DNA of 64,000 bases from Leucobacter allii (GTDB taxonomy: Bacteria > Actinomycetota > Actinomycetes > Actinomycetales > Microbacteriaceae): the NCBI RefSeq assembly GCF_022919155.1, contig NZ_CP095045.1, forward strand, positions 2,852,001 to 2,916,000, written 5' to 3'. Positions within the stretch are counted from its first letter, which is position 1, and each line of letters starts with the position of its first letter. Shown here piece after piece: positions 51,839-60,878 of this stretch. The position numbers and the translations under genes are program-made. The notes below the pieces were generated by a model that saw only the letters and a list, made by a program, of their open reading frames with translations, was not told where the DNA came from and made no database searches.

Positions 51839-53164
51839 ATGTCGAGCCCAGAGATCGAGGCCACCGAGGTCCTCGTGGTCGGCGCCGGCCAGGCCGGAAT
51901 CGCGATGAGCGAGCATCTGAGCGCGCGGGGGATCCCCCACGTCGTGCTCGAGCGCAGCCGCATCGCCGAGCGCTGGCGGAGCGAGCGCTGGGACTCCCTC
52001 GTCGCCAACGGCCCCGCCTGGCACGACCGCTTCCCCGGTCTCGAATTCGACGACGTCGATCCCGACGCCTTCGCTCCGAAGGAGCGGGTGGCGCGGTACT
52101 TCGAGGAGTACGTCGCGAGGTACGGCCTCCCGATACGCACCGGCGTCGAGGTGACGAGCGTGCGCCGCGATCCGAGCGTCGGCGGCTTCCGCGCCGAGAC
52201 GAGCGCCGGCGCGTTCTCCGCCCGCTACGTCGTCGCGGCCACCGGCGCATTCCAGGTGCCCGCGTACCCCGCGATCGTGCCCGAGGAGGCCGGAGTCGAC
52301 CAGCTCCACTCGAGCGGCTACCGCAATCCCGAGCAGCTGCGCGAGGGTGCCGTACTCGTGGTGGGCGCGGGCTCCTCGGGCGTGCAGATCGCCGACGAGC
52401 TCCGAGCGAGCGGACGCGAGGTGTACCTCGCGGTCGGCGCGCACGACCGCCCGCCCCAGCGCTACCGCGGCCGGAACTTCGTGTGGTGGCTCGGCACGCT
52501 CGGGCTGTGGGAGAAGGCCACGCCGCCGGCGGGCGCCGAGCACACCACCATCGCGGTGAGCGGCGCCCACGGCGGGCGCACGATCGACTTCCGCGACCTC
52601 GCCCGCGACGGCATCACCCTCGTCGGACGGGCGGAGACCTACGCCGACGGCGTGCTCGCCTTCGGCGGCGACCTCGAGCGCGACATCCGCCGCGGCGACG
52701 CCAACTACCTCTCGGTGCTCGAGCAGGCGGATGCCTTCGTCGCCCGCACGGGCATCCCGCTGCCCGAGGAGCCGAGCGCGTGGGAGCTCGGCCCGCTGCC
52801 CGAATCCGTCACCGACCCGCTCCGCGCGCTCGACCTCGCCGAGGCCGGCGTCACGACCATCGTCTGGGCCACGGGCTTCGGCGTCGACTACGGCTGGCTC
52901 GAGGTCGACGCCTTCGACGATCGCGGTCGGCCCGTGCAGCAGCGCGGCGTCTCAGAGGAGCCGGGCGTCTACTTCGTGGGCGTTCCGTGGCAGTCGCGCC
53001 GCGGCTCCAGTTTCATCTGGGGCTGCTGGCACGACGCAAAGTACATCGCCGACCAGATCGAGATCCAGCGGGGCTACCTCGCCTACACCGGGAACGCGCT
53101 CCCGGCGAGCACCGCGGCGACGACGCAGGACCCCGCGAGGGCCGCGACCTCCGTCACCGCCTAG
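51839..53164 (+). CDS. flavin-containing monooxygenase / CzcO-like NAD(P)-binding oxidoreductase
   Basis: 441 residues, GGAGAAG ten nt before ATG 51839. FAD fold VLVVGAGQAGIAMSEHLSARGI, RSERWDSLVANGPAWHDRFPG after it, NADPH fold VLVVGAGSSGVQIADEL, and ATGFGVDYGWL near the C-terminus. These enzymes oxygenate N, S or ketone groups. Placed behind LysR-type sites, it probably performs the first oxidation of the cluster's substrate; inference. Confidence 0.88.
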   Translation: MSSPEIEATEVLVVGAGQAGIAMSEHLSARGIPHVVLERSRIAERWRSERWDSLVANGPAWHDRFPGLEFDDVDPDAFAPKERVARYFEEYVARYGLPIRTGVEVTSVRRDPSVGGFRAETSAGAFSARYVVAATGAFQVPAYPAIVPEEAGVDQLHSSGYRNPEQLREGAVLVVGAGSSGVQIADELRASGREVYLAVGAHDRPPQRYRGRNFVWWLGTLGLWEKATPPAGAEHTTIAVSGAHGGRTIDFRDLARDGITLVGRAETYADGVLAFGGDLERDIRRGDANYLSVLEQADAFVARTGIPLPEEPSAWELGPLPESVTDPLRALDLAEAGVTTIVWATGFGVDYGWLEVDAFDDRGRPVQQRGVSEEPGVYFVGVPWQSRRGSSFIWGCWHDAKYIADQIEIQRGYLAYTGNALPASTAATTQDPARAATSVTA

Positions 53165-53207
53165 CAGCCGCGCGGCCCGGCGCCGCGCCGCCGGCGCCTC
53201 CCCCGGG

Positions 53208-53510
53208 TCAGACCGTGAAGTCGCTCGCGGCGCGGGCCGCCGTGATGCGCTTCATCAGGTCGATGACCGGGAGATGCGTCGGGTGCCCGGCGTAGACCGC
53301 GAGGCCGTCGGCGTCGTCGAAATCCGCGACGAGGGTGAGGTCGTAGTTCTCGCCGTCGAAGAGCTCGTTGCGGTGCAGCGCGAGCGCGCGCACGGAGGGC
53401 ACCGACTCGGCCAGCGGAGCGATCGCGGCGACGGCCTGCGCGGCCTGCGCGTCGCGCTCCTCCCGGGTCTCGCCGGTGAACTTCCAGCTGACGATGTGTC
53501 GCAGGGTCAT
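53208..53510 (-). CDS. Dabb-family (stress-responsive alpha-beta barrel) protein
   Basis: 100 residues: MTLRHIVSWKF at the start, then VRALALHRNELFDGENYDLTLVADFDDADGLAVYAGHPTHLPVIDLMKR, the dimeric A/B barrel signature. AAGGA is eight nt before the ATG. Exact role unknown. Confidence 0.9.
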   Translation of the reverse strand: MTLRHIVSWKFTGETREERDAQAAQAVAAIAPLAESVPSVRALALHRNELFDGENYDLTLVADFDDADGLAVYAGHPTHLPVIDLMKRITAARAASDFTV

Positions 53511-53574
53511 GGGTGTCCTTCGCTCTCGAGGGTGGTCGCGCCGTGCGCGCGGGGTGCGGGATCTGGGATCGGGA

Positions 53575-53865
53575 TCAGCCCTGGCCGAGGCGCGGCCGCC
53601 GCGCCGCCTTCGCGAGGGCCGAGGCGAAGCGCTCGGGATCCACCCGCCAGATCGCGTGACGGCGCCCGTTCACGAGCACGACGGGGATGTCCTCGGAGTG
53701 CTTCCGAGCGAGCGCCGCGTCGGCGAGGATGTCGAGCTCCTCGAGCGAGGTCTCCACGCCGTCGCGCTCGCGGACCTCCCCGCGCACCCGCTCCACGACC
53801 GCGCGCGCGTCGTCGCAGAGATGGCAGCCTGGCTTGCCGATGAGGGTGATCCGAACGTGCGTCAC
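53575..53865 (-). CDS. glutaredoxin-like small redox protein
   Basis: 96 residues from GTG 53865. ITLIGKPGCHLCDDARAVVERV gives a CxxC at residues 13-16 and DIPVVLVNGRRHAIWRVDP the cis-Pro half of a thioredoxin fold (DUF836/glutaredoxin-like). TAGACT lies 8 nt upstream and GGGGGA in between, so leaderless or normal initiation are both possible. Confidence 0.88.
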   Translation of the reverse strand: MTHVRITLIGKPGCHLCDDARAVVERVRGEVRERDGVETSLEELDILADAALARKHSEDIPVVLVNGRRHAIWRVDPERFASALAKAARRPRLGQG

Positions 53866-53906
53866 GGTCCCCCAGTCTAGGCGAGGCCGGCGGAGCCCTC
53901 GGGCAC

Positions 53907-53938
53907 GCAAAAGGCGCCGGGCTCATGCCCGACGCCTT
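53907..53938 (-). terminator. rho-independent terminator of the bS22 gene
   Basis: On the minus strand a stem AAGGCG-T-CGGGC / GCCCG-G-CGCCTT with a 4-nt loop ends in TTTTG. It lies 38 nt after the bS22 stop. Confidence 0.8.
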
Positions 53939-53976
53939 CCCATCGATCGCGGGCCGCCCGCTGGCGGCCGCGCCGA

Positions 53977-54075
53977 CTACTTCTTGTTGCGACGCTGGTG
54001 ACGCGTCTTCCGAAGCAGCTTACGGTGCTTCTTCTTGGACATGCGCTTGCGGCGCTTCTTGATCACAGAACCCAC
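53977..54075 (-). CDS. bS22-like small ribosomal protein (AURKAIP1/COX24 domain, 32 aa)
   Basis: 32 residues from GTG 54075 (GAGGTG upstream): MGSVIKKRRKRMSKKKHRKLL..., nearly all basic. This is the tiny actinobacterial 30S component called bS22, known from mycobacterial ribosome structures. Its own terminator follows. Confidence 0.93.
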   Translation of the reverse strand: MGSVIKKRRKRMSKKKHRKLLRKTRHQRRNKK

Positions 54076-54188
54076 GGTCACCTCACAACGTCTCTCGGGC
54101 CGTCGGATTCGGGGCCCACAAAACACATATCCTACCCGGGGCGGCGCGCAACGGGAAATCCGGGCGCCGGATCGGGACCGGCGGAACG

Positions 54189-54662
54189 TCAGCCCTTCAG
54201 CCGGAAGCGCGCGACGAGTTCCTTCACGCGGTGCTCGGCGCGCGCCGCAGCGCGACCGATCCGCTCCGCCGCCGCCGCCGCCTCCTCCGGCAGCACCTCC
54301 CCCTCCTCGGCGAAGGGGTCGTCGCCCGCGGGCCCGGGCACCCGCTCGCCCTCCTCGGAGAGGTACTCCACCGTCACCTCGGTGTCGAACCCCGCCGAGA
54401 GGAAGGGGATCACGAAGTCCTCGACCATCTCGAGCGGTTCGGGATCGAGCGAGTAGTAGCGGTGCTGCCCCTCTTCGCGCACGGTCACGAGCTCGGCCTC
54501 GCGCAGCACCTTCAGATGCTTGGAGACCGTCGGCTGGCTGATCTCCAGCTGCCCGACGATCTCGGACACGCTGATCTCGGCATCCTGCTGGAAGCGCTCC
54601 AGCAGCACTCCGAGGATGTCGCGCCGCGTCGCATCGGCGATCACTCCGAAAATATCTGGCAT
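54189..54662 (-). CDS. ArsR-family regulator with acidic C-terminal helix
   Basis: 157 residues. DIFGVIADATRRDILGVLLERFQQDAEISVSEIVGQLEISQPTVSKHLKVLREAELVTVREEGQHRYYSL is a winged helix-turn-helix of ArsR type without obvious metal-binding Cys. A Glu/Ala-rich helix follows. TACCCT (54674-54669) ends 6 nt before the ATG (leaderless). Divergent from trkH, which it may control. Confidence 0.87.
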   Translation of the reverse strand: MPDIFGVIADATRRDILGVLLERFQQDAEISVSEIVGQLEISQPTVSKHLKVLREAELVTVREEGQHRYYSLDPEPLEMVEDFVIPFLSAGFDTEVTVEYLSEEGERVPGPAGDDPFAEEGEVLPEEAAAAAERIGRAAARAEHRVKELVARFRLKG

Positions 54663-54798
54663 GCGACAAGGGTAGCGGGGACCGCCGGGCGGAGCATGCT
54701 TTTCCGCGGCTTCGTCCCGGCGGCGCGATCCGCTGTGTAGCATGAAGCATCGAACCGGGAGCGTCTCCCGGTGCACCGGGCACGGGAAAGAAGGAGCA

Positions 54799-56238
54799 GT
54801 GAGGGCACGGGCCGTGAGCGGGCGGGCATCCGCCGCGCTCTCGCAGAAGTCGTGGGTCAGTGCGATGATCCACTCCTCCCCCGCACGATTCGCGCTGCTG
54901 ATCTTCACGGGGCTGATCCTGCTGTGGACCGTGCTCCTGTCGCTGCCGTTCTCGAGCAGCACCGGCACGATCACGCCGCTCGCCGATGCGCTGTTCACCG
55001 CGGTCTCGGCGATCTGCGTCACCGGGCTCTCGACGGTGGACATGTCCGCGCACTGGTCGCTGTTCGGGGAGCTCGTCATCCTCGCCGGCCTCCAGATCGG
55101 CGGGATCGGCGTGCTCACCCTCGCGAGCATCCTCGGCCTCACGGTCACGCGCAGGCTCGGGCTCAGGCAGCGGCTGCTCGCCGCGGGAGACACGAACCCG
55201 ATGCGCATGGGCCGCGACGTCTCCGAGAGCCAGGCCGTGGGGCTCGGCGACATCGGCGGGCTGCTCGCGGCCGTGGCGACGAGCCTCGTGGTCATCGAGG
55301 TCGCCCTGACCCTGCTCATCGCGCCGCGGCTCATGACCGAGGGGTACGACTTCTGGTCCGCGGTCTGGAACGGCTTCTACCTCGCCGCCTCCGCCTTCAC
55401 GAACACGGGCTTCGTGCCGCTGGCCGGGGGCCTCGCCCCCTTCGAGACCGACGTCTACCTGCTGAGCGTGCTCGCGGTCGGCGTGTTCCTCGGCAGCATC
55501 GGCTTCCCCGTGATCTTCGCCCTCTACCGCTACGTCGTGGGCGGCGGCTGGCGGGCGCACAAGCGGCTCGGGCTGCACGCGAAGCTCACCCTCACCACGA
55601 CGCTCGTCTTCGTGATCTTCGGCTGGCTCGCGATCGGCGTGCTCGAGATGAGCAATCCGGCGACCCTCGGCGGCCACGGCTTCTGGGACACGGTGCTGAG
55701 CTCCGGGTACATGTCGGTGATGACCCGCTCCGGCGGGCTCGGGATCATCGACCCCGCCCAGATGGAGGGGTCGACGCTGCTCGTCATGGACATGCTCATG
55801 TTCGTAGGCGGCGGCTCGGCGTCGACCGCGGGCGGCATCAAGGTGACGACGATCGCGGTGCTGTTCCTGGCCGCCTACGCCGAGGCCCGCGGCTATCAGG
55901 ACGTGCAGGCCTTCGGCCGCCGGATCCCGAACGAGGTGCTGCGGGTGTCCGTGTCGATCCTCATCTGGGGGGCGACCATCGTGCTCGCGGCGACCGTGGC
56001 CCTCATGCACCTCACGGGCGAGTCCCTCGACTTCGTGCTGTTCGAGGTGATCTCGGCGTTCGGCACCTGCGGACTGTCCACGGGGCTCTCCGGGGAGGTC
56101 GGCGACGCCGGGAAGTACATCCTCGCCGCGACCATGTGGGCGGGCCGCGTCGGCACCGTCACGCTCGCCGCCGCCGTCGCGGCGACGAGCCGTTCGCGCA
56201 TGTTCCGTCTCCCTGAAGAAAGGCCGATCGTTGGTTGA
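54799..56238 (+). CDS. TrkH/KtrB-type potassium uptake channel subunit
   Basis: 479 residues from GTG 54799 with AAGGAG three nt upstream. Four pore-loop repeats carry the selectivity glycines: AICVTGLST, SAFTNTGFVP, MTRSGGLGI and SAFGTCGLSTGLS. About eight membrane segments. K+ (or Na+-coupled K+) import with the TrkA subunit whose TTG start overlaps by 8 nt. Confidence 0.94.
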   Translation: MRARAVSGRASAALSQKSWVSAMIHSSPARFALLIFTGLILLWTVLLSLPFSSSTGTITPLADALFTAVSAICVTGLSTVDMSAHWSLFGELVILAGLQIGGIGVLTLASILGLTVTRRLGLRQRLLAAGDTNPMRMGRDVSESQAVGLGDIGGLLAAVATSLVVIEVALTLLIAPRLMTEGYDFWSAVWNGFYLAASAFTNTGFVPLAGGLAPFETDVYLLSVLAVGVFLGSIGFPVIFALYRYVVGGGWRAHKRLGLHAKLTLTTTLVFVIFGWLAIGVLEMSNPATLGGHGFWDTVLSSGYMSVMTRSGGLGIIDPAQMEGSTLLVMDMLMFVGGGSASTAGGIKVTTIAVLFLAAYAEARGYQDVQAFGRRIPNEVLRVSVSILIWGATIVLAATVALMHLTGESLDFVLFEVISAFGTCGLSTGLSGEVGDAGKYILAATMWAGRVGTVTLAAAVAATSRSRMFRLPEERPIVG

Positions 56239-56896
56239 TATTCGCAGTGACGCCCCGGTGATCGTCATCGGGCTCGGCCGCTTCGGCGCGGCCACCGCCG
56301 GGCAGCTGGACCGCCAGGATCGCGAGGTGCTCGTCGTCGACACCGACCCGCAGCTCGTGCAGAAGTGGTCCGACCGCGTGACGCACGCCGTGCAGGCCGA
56401 CGCGCGCTCCATGGAGGCGCTCCGGCAGATCGGCGCCGACGAGTTCCAGATCGCCGTCGTCGCGACGGGCGCGTCGATCGAGTCGAGCGTGCTCATCGCC
56501 GCGAACCTCGTGGACCTCGGGATCCCGCAGATCTGGGCGAAGGCGATCTCGCTGTCGCACGGGAAGATCCTCGAGCGCATCGGGGTGAACCACGTCATCT
56601 ACCCCGAGCGGGAGGCCGGCGAGCGCGTCGCGCACCTGCTCAGCGGCAGCATGCTCGACTTCATCCAGTTCGACAACAACTACGTGATCGCGAAGATGTA
56701 CCCGCCGCGATCGATCCGCGGGCGGTCCCTCGCCGAGAGCGGCGTGCGCACCCGCTACCGCGTGACCGTCGTCGGGGTGAAGACCCCGGGCCAGCCGTTC
56801 ACGCACGCGACCCAGGACACGGTGGTCTCGCCGCACGATCTCATCATCGTGAGCGGCGCGGCCGCCGACGTGGAGCGCTTCGCCGCGATCGGGTAG
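56231..56896 (+). CDS. TrkA/KtrA regulatory subunit (RCK N + C)
   Basis: 221 residues from TTG 56231 (GAAAGG upstream, 8-nt overlap with trkH). RCK N-domain with IGLGRFGAATAGQL and the acidic VVDTD at beta-2; C-domain YRVTVVGVKTPG...DLIIVSG. Binds nucleotides and gates the TrkH channel from the cytosol. Confidence 0.94.
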   Translation: MVDIRSDAPVIVIGLGRFGAATAGQLDRQDREVLVVDTDPQLVQKWSDRVTHAVQADARSMEALRQIGADEFQIAVVATGASIESSVLIAANLVDLGIPQIWAKAISLSHGKILERIGVNHVIYPEREAGERVAHLLSGSMLDFIQFDNNYVIAKMYPPRSIRGRSLAESGVRTRYRVTVVGVKTPGQPFTHATQDTVVSPHDLIIVSGAAADVERFAAIG

Positions 56897-56905
56897 CGCG
56901 CGGCA

Positions 56906-57790
56906 TCATTCCCAGACGTGCTCGCCCCAGGCGATCAGCTCGTCCACGATCCCGCGGATCTCCGCCGCGGCGAAATGGGTGGGTTCCCACGCCGCGTAGA
57001 TCGGCATCCGCACCCGGGCGCCCGCCGTGTCGACGAGCGGCCGGGCGACGAGGCCGAAGCTCGGCCTGCCGAGATCGATGCCGACGCCGTCGCCCGACGC
57101 GGCGCGCGCCATCACGAGTTCCGAGCTTACCGGCTCCGCGACGACCCGCACGCGCTCGCGCACGGGCCACAGCGCCTCATCGATGATCCTCCGCAACCCC
57201 GAGCCCGCGGAGAGCAGCACGAGCGGGTGGGCGACGGCCTCGCCCACGCCGACCGTCTCCCGCCCCGCGAGCGGATGGGTCTCGGGCACGAAGACGGAGA
57301 CGCCGTTCGTGCCGACCAGCTTCGAGCCGAGCCCGAGCGGCGGGGGCAGGGTGTTGACCGCCAGATCGGCCTCGCGCCGGCTCACGTGCCCGTACACCCG
57401 CACCGCGAGGTCGATCGCGGCGTCGACGATGGGGGCGCCCGTCGCCGCGACGAAGGGGGCGATGACGCCGCGGACCGTGGCCTCCGGGCAGGCCACGCGC
57501 AGCCGGGTCGCGCCGCCGGCGGCCATGCGTTCCAGGGCGTCGCCGACGTCGCCGGCGTGGTCGAGGAGCTCCCTGGCGAGCCCGACGAGGTGGGATCCGC
57601 CCGAGGTGAGGATCAGCCGGGTCGGCGTGCGCTCGAAGAGCCGGACCCCGATGCTCCGTTCGAGCTGCTGGATCTGACGCGAGAGCGCGGGCTGCGTGAG
57701 ATTCAGCCGGACGGCGGCGGCCGAGACGGAGCCGGCCTCCACGACGGCGAGGAAGTGGCTCAGCAGGCGCAGATTCAGCGGGTCATGCAT
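56906..57790 (-). CDS. LysR-family transcriptional regulator
   Basis: 294 residues from ATG 57790; TAGTAT (57803-57798) ends 7 nt upstream (leaderless); ATG 57799 is an alternative. N-terminal LLSHFLAVVEAGSVSAAAVRLNLTQPALSRQIQQLERSIGVRLFER, then the effector domain. Divergent from the MHS transporter, its likely target. The 105-bp gap holds ATTGCAAC and GTTGC elements and is relatively AT-rich. Confidence 0.9.
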   Translation of the reverse strand: MHDPLNLRLLSHFLAVVEAGSVSAAAVRLNLTQPALSRQIQQLERSIGVRLFERTPTRLILTSGGSHLVGLARELLDHAGDVGDALERMAAGGATRLRVACPEATVRGVIAPFVAATGAPIVDAAIDLAVRVYGHVSRREADLAVNTLPPPLGLGSKLVGTNGVSVFVPETHPLAGRETVGVGEAVAHPLVLLSAGSGLRRIIDEALWPVRERVRVVAEPVSSELVMARAASGDGVGIDLGRPSFGLVARPLVDTAGARVRMPIYAAWEPTHFAAAEIRGIVDELIAWGEHVWE

Positions 57791-57895
57791 GCTGAGCATA
57801 CTAATTGCAACAAAGCATCATTTGACCGCATGTAACGTCGTTGCTGGAATGAGTGCACTGCCGGCCGCACGGTCGCAGAAGCGCAAAGGACACCG

Positions 57896-59266
57896 ATGTC
57901 AGCCGAACCCCACGTCTCCCGATCCACCGAAGCGAAAACCGCGGTGGCGACCTTCGTCGGCACCGCGATCGAGTGGTACGACTTCTTCATCTTCGGAACC
58001 GCCGCGGCCCTCGCCTTCGGCCCCGTCTTCTTCCCCGAGGCCACGCCCGCCGTCGGCCTGCTCGCCTCGTTCGCGACCTTCTGGGTCGGATTCATCGCCC
58101 GCCCCATCGGAGGGCTCATTTTCGGCCATCTCGGGGACACCCTCGGCCGGCGCGGCACCCTCGTCGCGACGCTGCTCATCATGGGCGTCGCCACGACCGC
58201 CATCGGGCTCCTGCCCGGCTACGCGACGATCGGGATCTGGGCGCCGATCCTGCTGGTCGTGCTCCGCGCCGTCCAGGGGCTCGGCCTCGGCGGCGAGTGG
58301 GGCGGCGCCGTCACCATGGCCACCGAGAACGCCCCCGAGAAGCGACGCGGTCTCGCGGGGAGCTGGGTGCAGCAGGGTTCGCCGATGGGCTCGATCCTCG
58401 CGACGCTGGTGTTCCTGTCCGTCGGCGCGCTGCCGGACGAGCAGTTCCTCTCCTGGGGGTGGCGGATCCCCTTCCTGGCCTCCTCGCTCCTGGTCCTCGT
58501 CGCCCTCATCGCCCGCGTCACGGTCGAGGAGACCCCGTCATTCACCCGGATGCGCGCGGAGCAGACCGTCGCGAAGGCGCCGATCGCCGAGGCGTTCCGG
58601 ATCGCGCCCGTCGCGATCCTCCTGGGGATGGGTGCGAGCGCGATCGGCATCGCCGCGGCGTACTTCAACAACACCTTCAGCCTGGCCTGGGCCACGACGG
58701 AGCTCGGCGTCGACCGCACGACGATGCTGAACATCCTCCTCATCATCGCCGTCGTCCAGTTCGTGGTCCAGCCGCTCGCCGCGCTCATCGCGCACCGCAT
58801 CGGCATGGCGCGCTTCATGAGCATCATGCTCTGCGCCGGTCTCCTCACCACGATCCCCACGTATCTCCTCATCGCGACCGGCGAACCGGTGCTGATCACG
58901 GCGGGCCTCGCGCTGTCGACGATCTCCGGGGCCGCCTACTTCGCGCTCCTGGCCGGCTTCCTCGCCGACGCCTTCCCGCCCCGCGTCCGCTACTCCGGCC
59001 TCTCCATCGCGTACCAGCTCTCCGCCACGATCGTCGGCGGCGCCACGCCGCTCGTCGCCCAGTCCCTGCTCAACGCGTTCGGCGGGGCGGTCTGGGGCGT
59101 CGCCGGCTACCACCTCGTGCTCCTCGCCATCACGCTGCTCTGCGTCGTCGCGCTGGCGCGGCACGTGCGACGCGGCCGGGAGCAGGGTTCGGGCCCCTCC
59201 GGCGCCGTGCTCCCCGATCCGGCTCCGACGGCGGCGCGCGCGGGATCGGAGCGGCCCGATGCATGA
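57896..59266 (+). CDS. MFS transporter, metabolite:H+ symporter (MHS) family
   Basis: 456 residues with AAAGGA before the ATG. FVGTAIEWYDFFIFGTAAAL at TM1, RPIGGLIFGHLGDTLGRR loop 2-3 and the QGLGLGGEWGGAV motif in TM4, typical of shikimate/ketoglutarate/proline-betaine symporters. Twelve membrane segments. Overlaps the amidohydrolase by 8 nt, so it probably imports that enzyme's substrate. Confidence 0.92.
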   Translation: MSAEPHVSRSTEAKTAVATFVGTAIEWYDFFIFGTAAALAFGPVFFPEATPAVGLLASFATFWVGFIARPIGGLIFGHLGDTLGRRGTLVATLLIMGVATTAIGLLPGYATIGIWAPILLVVLRAVQGLGLGGEWGGAVTMATENAPEKRRGLAGSWVQQGSPMGSILATLVFLSVGALPDEQFLSWGWRIPFLASSLLVLVALIARVTVEETPSFTRMRAEQTVAKAPIAEAFRIAPVAILLGMGASAIGIAAAYFNNTFSLAWATTELGVDRTTMLNILLIIAVVQFVVQPLAALIAHRIGMARFMSIMLCAGLLTTIPTYLLIATGEPVLITAGLALSTISGAAYFALLAGFLADAFPPRVRYSGLSIAYQLSATIVGGATPLVAQSLLNAFGGAVWGVAGYHLVLLAITLLCVVALARHVRRGREQGSGPSGAVLPDPAPTAARAGSERPDA

Positions 59267-60851
59267 GCTCCCCGTCACCCGCTTCCGCGCGGGCGCCGTC
59301 TACTCCGCCGGCTCCGCGGATGTCGAGTCATTCGCGGTCGGCGGGGGCCGGATCATCGCGACGGGCACCCACGCGGAACTCGCCGACCGCTTCCCCGGCG
59401 CATCCTGCGTCGACCTCGGCGACCGTCTCGTCGTGCCCGGTTTCAACGACGCGCACGCGCACTTCGCGGACGCGGCGCAGGGCCGGCTCGAGCTCGACGT
59501 GGCGCCGGCGCACGCTCCCGATGCGCCGGCCCTCCTGCGGCGCCTCGCCGGCGCGACCCCCCGCTCCTCCGGATGGGTGATCGCCGCCGGCTACGACGAC
59601 TCGCTCAGCGGGGCGATCAATCGCGAAGCGCTGGACGCGGCGCTGCCGGATCGGCCCGTCCTCGTACGCCACGTATCGGCCCACTGGGCCGTGCTGAACT
59701 CGGCGGCGCTCAGGGAGCTCGGGATCGACGAGACGGTCGTCGACGGCGGCGGGGGCAGCTACGGCCGAGACGGCGCCGGGCGGCTCGACGGGCGCATCTA
59801 CGAGCGCGCGCTCCTCTCGCGCTACGTGTCGCGGAGCGGTGCGGGGCCGGCGCCGATCCCCGCGCCCCGGCCCGCAGAGGTGGTCGACGCGTACCGCGCG
59901 GCCCTCGCGGAGTGGAACGCCTACGGCATCACGTCGAGCTGCGACGCCTTCGTCGGCGGGCAGCAGCTCGGCGTGCACACCGCGGCGCACCGCGCGGGCC
60001 AGCGCTCGCTGCGCGTCGGGATGCTGCTCGCGGCCGAGTGCTACGACGATTACGCGGCGCTCGGCCTCGGCACCGGGATGGGCGACGAGTGGCTGCGCAT
60101 CGCCGGCGTCAAGGCGTTCGTGGACGGGGCGATCGGCGGCCGCACCTGCTTCGTCTCCGAGCCGTTCTGCGGCACGCACGACCACGGATTGCGGATCACC
60201 TCGCCCGAGGAGCTGCACGCCCTCGTGCGCCGCGTGCACGGCGACGGCAACCGGCTCGGGATCCACGCGAACGGCGACGCGGCCATCCGCATGCTCCTCG
60301 ACGCGTACGAGGCGGCGCAGCGTGACGACCCGCGGCCCACGCGCCACCGCATCGAGCACTGCAGCATCGTCGACGACGACATCATTCGCCGGATCGCCGC
60401 CCTCGACCTCATCGTGACGCCGTTCGCGCGCTACGCGAGCTTCTACGGCGGTCGGCTGGAGCGATGGTACGGGAAGGACCGCACCGAGCGCATGTTCGCG
60501 CATCGGGCGCTCCTCGACGCCGGCGTGACCGTCGCGGCGTCCACGGATCACCCGGCGAGCCCGGTCTCCCCCTTCGCCGCGATGCAGTCGCTCGTCACCC
60601 GCACCGGCGACGACGGGAGCCTCGTGGGAGCGGTCCAGCGGATCACCCCGGCGGAGGCGCTCGCCGTGTACACGGCCGGCTCCGCCGCCGCGACCGGCGA
60701 GGAGCGTCGGAAGGGACGCCTGCTCCCCGGCATGCTCGCCGACTTCGCCGTGCTCGACGCGGACCCGAGGGCCGTCGATCCGTTCGCGATCTCGGAGATC
60801 GCCGCCGTGCGCACCTACGTCGACGGCGAGCTCGTCTTCAGTAGGGAGTAG
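59259..60851 (+). CDS. YtcJ-like metal-dependent amidohydrolase
   Basis: 530 residues. Metal site GFNDAHAHFADAA near residue 65, KAFVDGAIGGRTC mid-protein, HANGDAAI, RHRIEHC and STDHPASPVSPFAAM. This amidohydrolase_3 branch (YtcJ) acts on formamides and related amides. Coupled to the MHS transporter and facing the LysR gene: a small uptake-and-hydrolysis unit. Substrate unknown. Confidence 0.88.
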   Translation: MHELPVTRFRAGAVYSAGSADVESFAVGGGRIIATGTHAELADRFPGASCVDLGDRLVVPGFNDAHAHFADAAQGRLELDVAPAHAPDAPALLRRLAGATPRSSGWVIAAGYDDSLSGAINREALDAALPDRPVLVRHVSAHWAVLNSAALRELGIDETVVDGGGGSYGRDGAGRLDGRIYERALLSRYVSRSGAGPAPIPAPRPAEVVDAYRAALAEWNAYGITSSCDAFVGGQQLGVHTAAHRAGQRSLRVGMLLAAECYDDYAALGLGTGMGDEWLRIAGVKAFVDGAIGGRTCFVSEPFCGTHDHGLRITSPEELHALVRRVHGDGNRLGIHANGDAAIRMLLDAYEAAQRDDPRPTRHRIEHCSIVDDDIIRRIAALDLIVTPFARYASFYGGRLERWYGKDRTERMFAHRALLDAGVTVAASTDHPASPVSPFAAMQSLVTRTGDDGSLVGAVQRITPAEALAVYTAGSAAATGEERRKGRLLPGMLADFAVLDADPRAVDPFAISEIAAVRTYVDGELVFSRE

Positions 60852-60878
60852 CCGCCGACTCGCGATCGGGAGGAGCCG

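Noticed and set aside
57800..57895. LysR T-N11-A box between the LysR gene and the MHS transporter
   Set aside because: I see TTGCAAC and GTTGC elements but no clean T-N11-A dyad, so I did not call a site.
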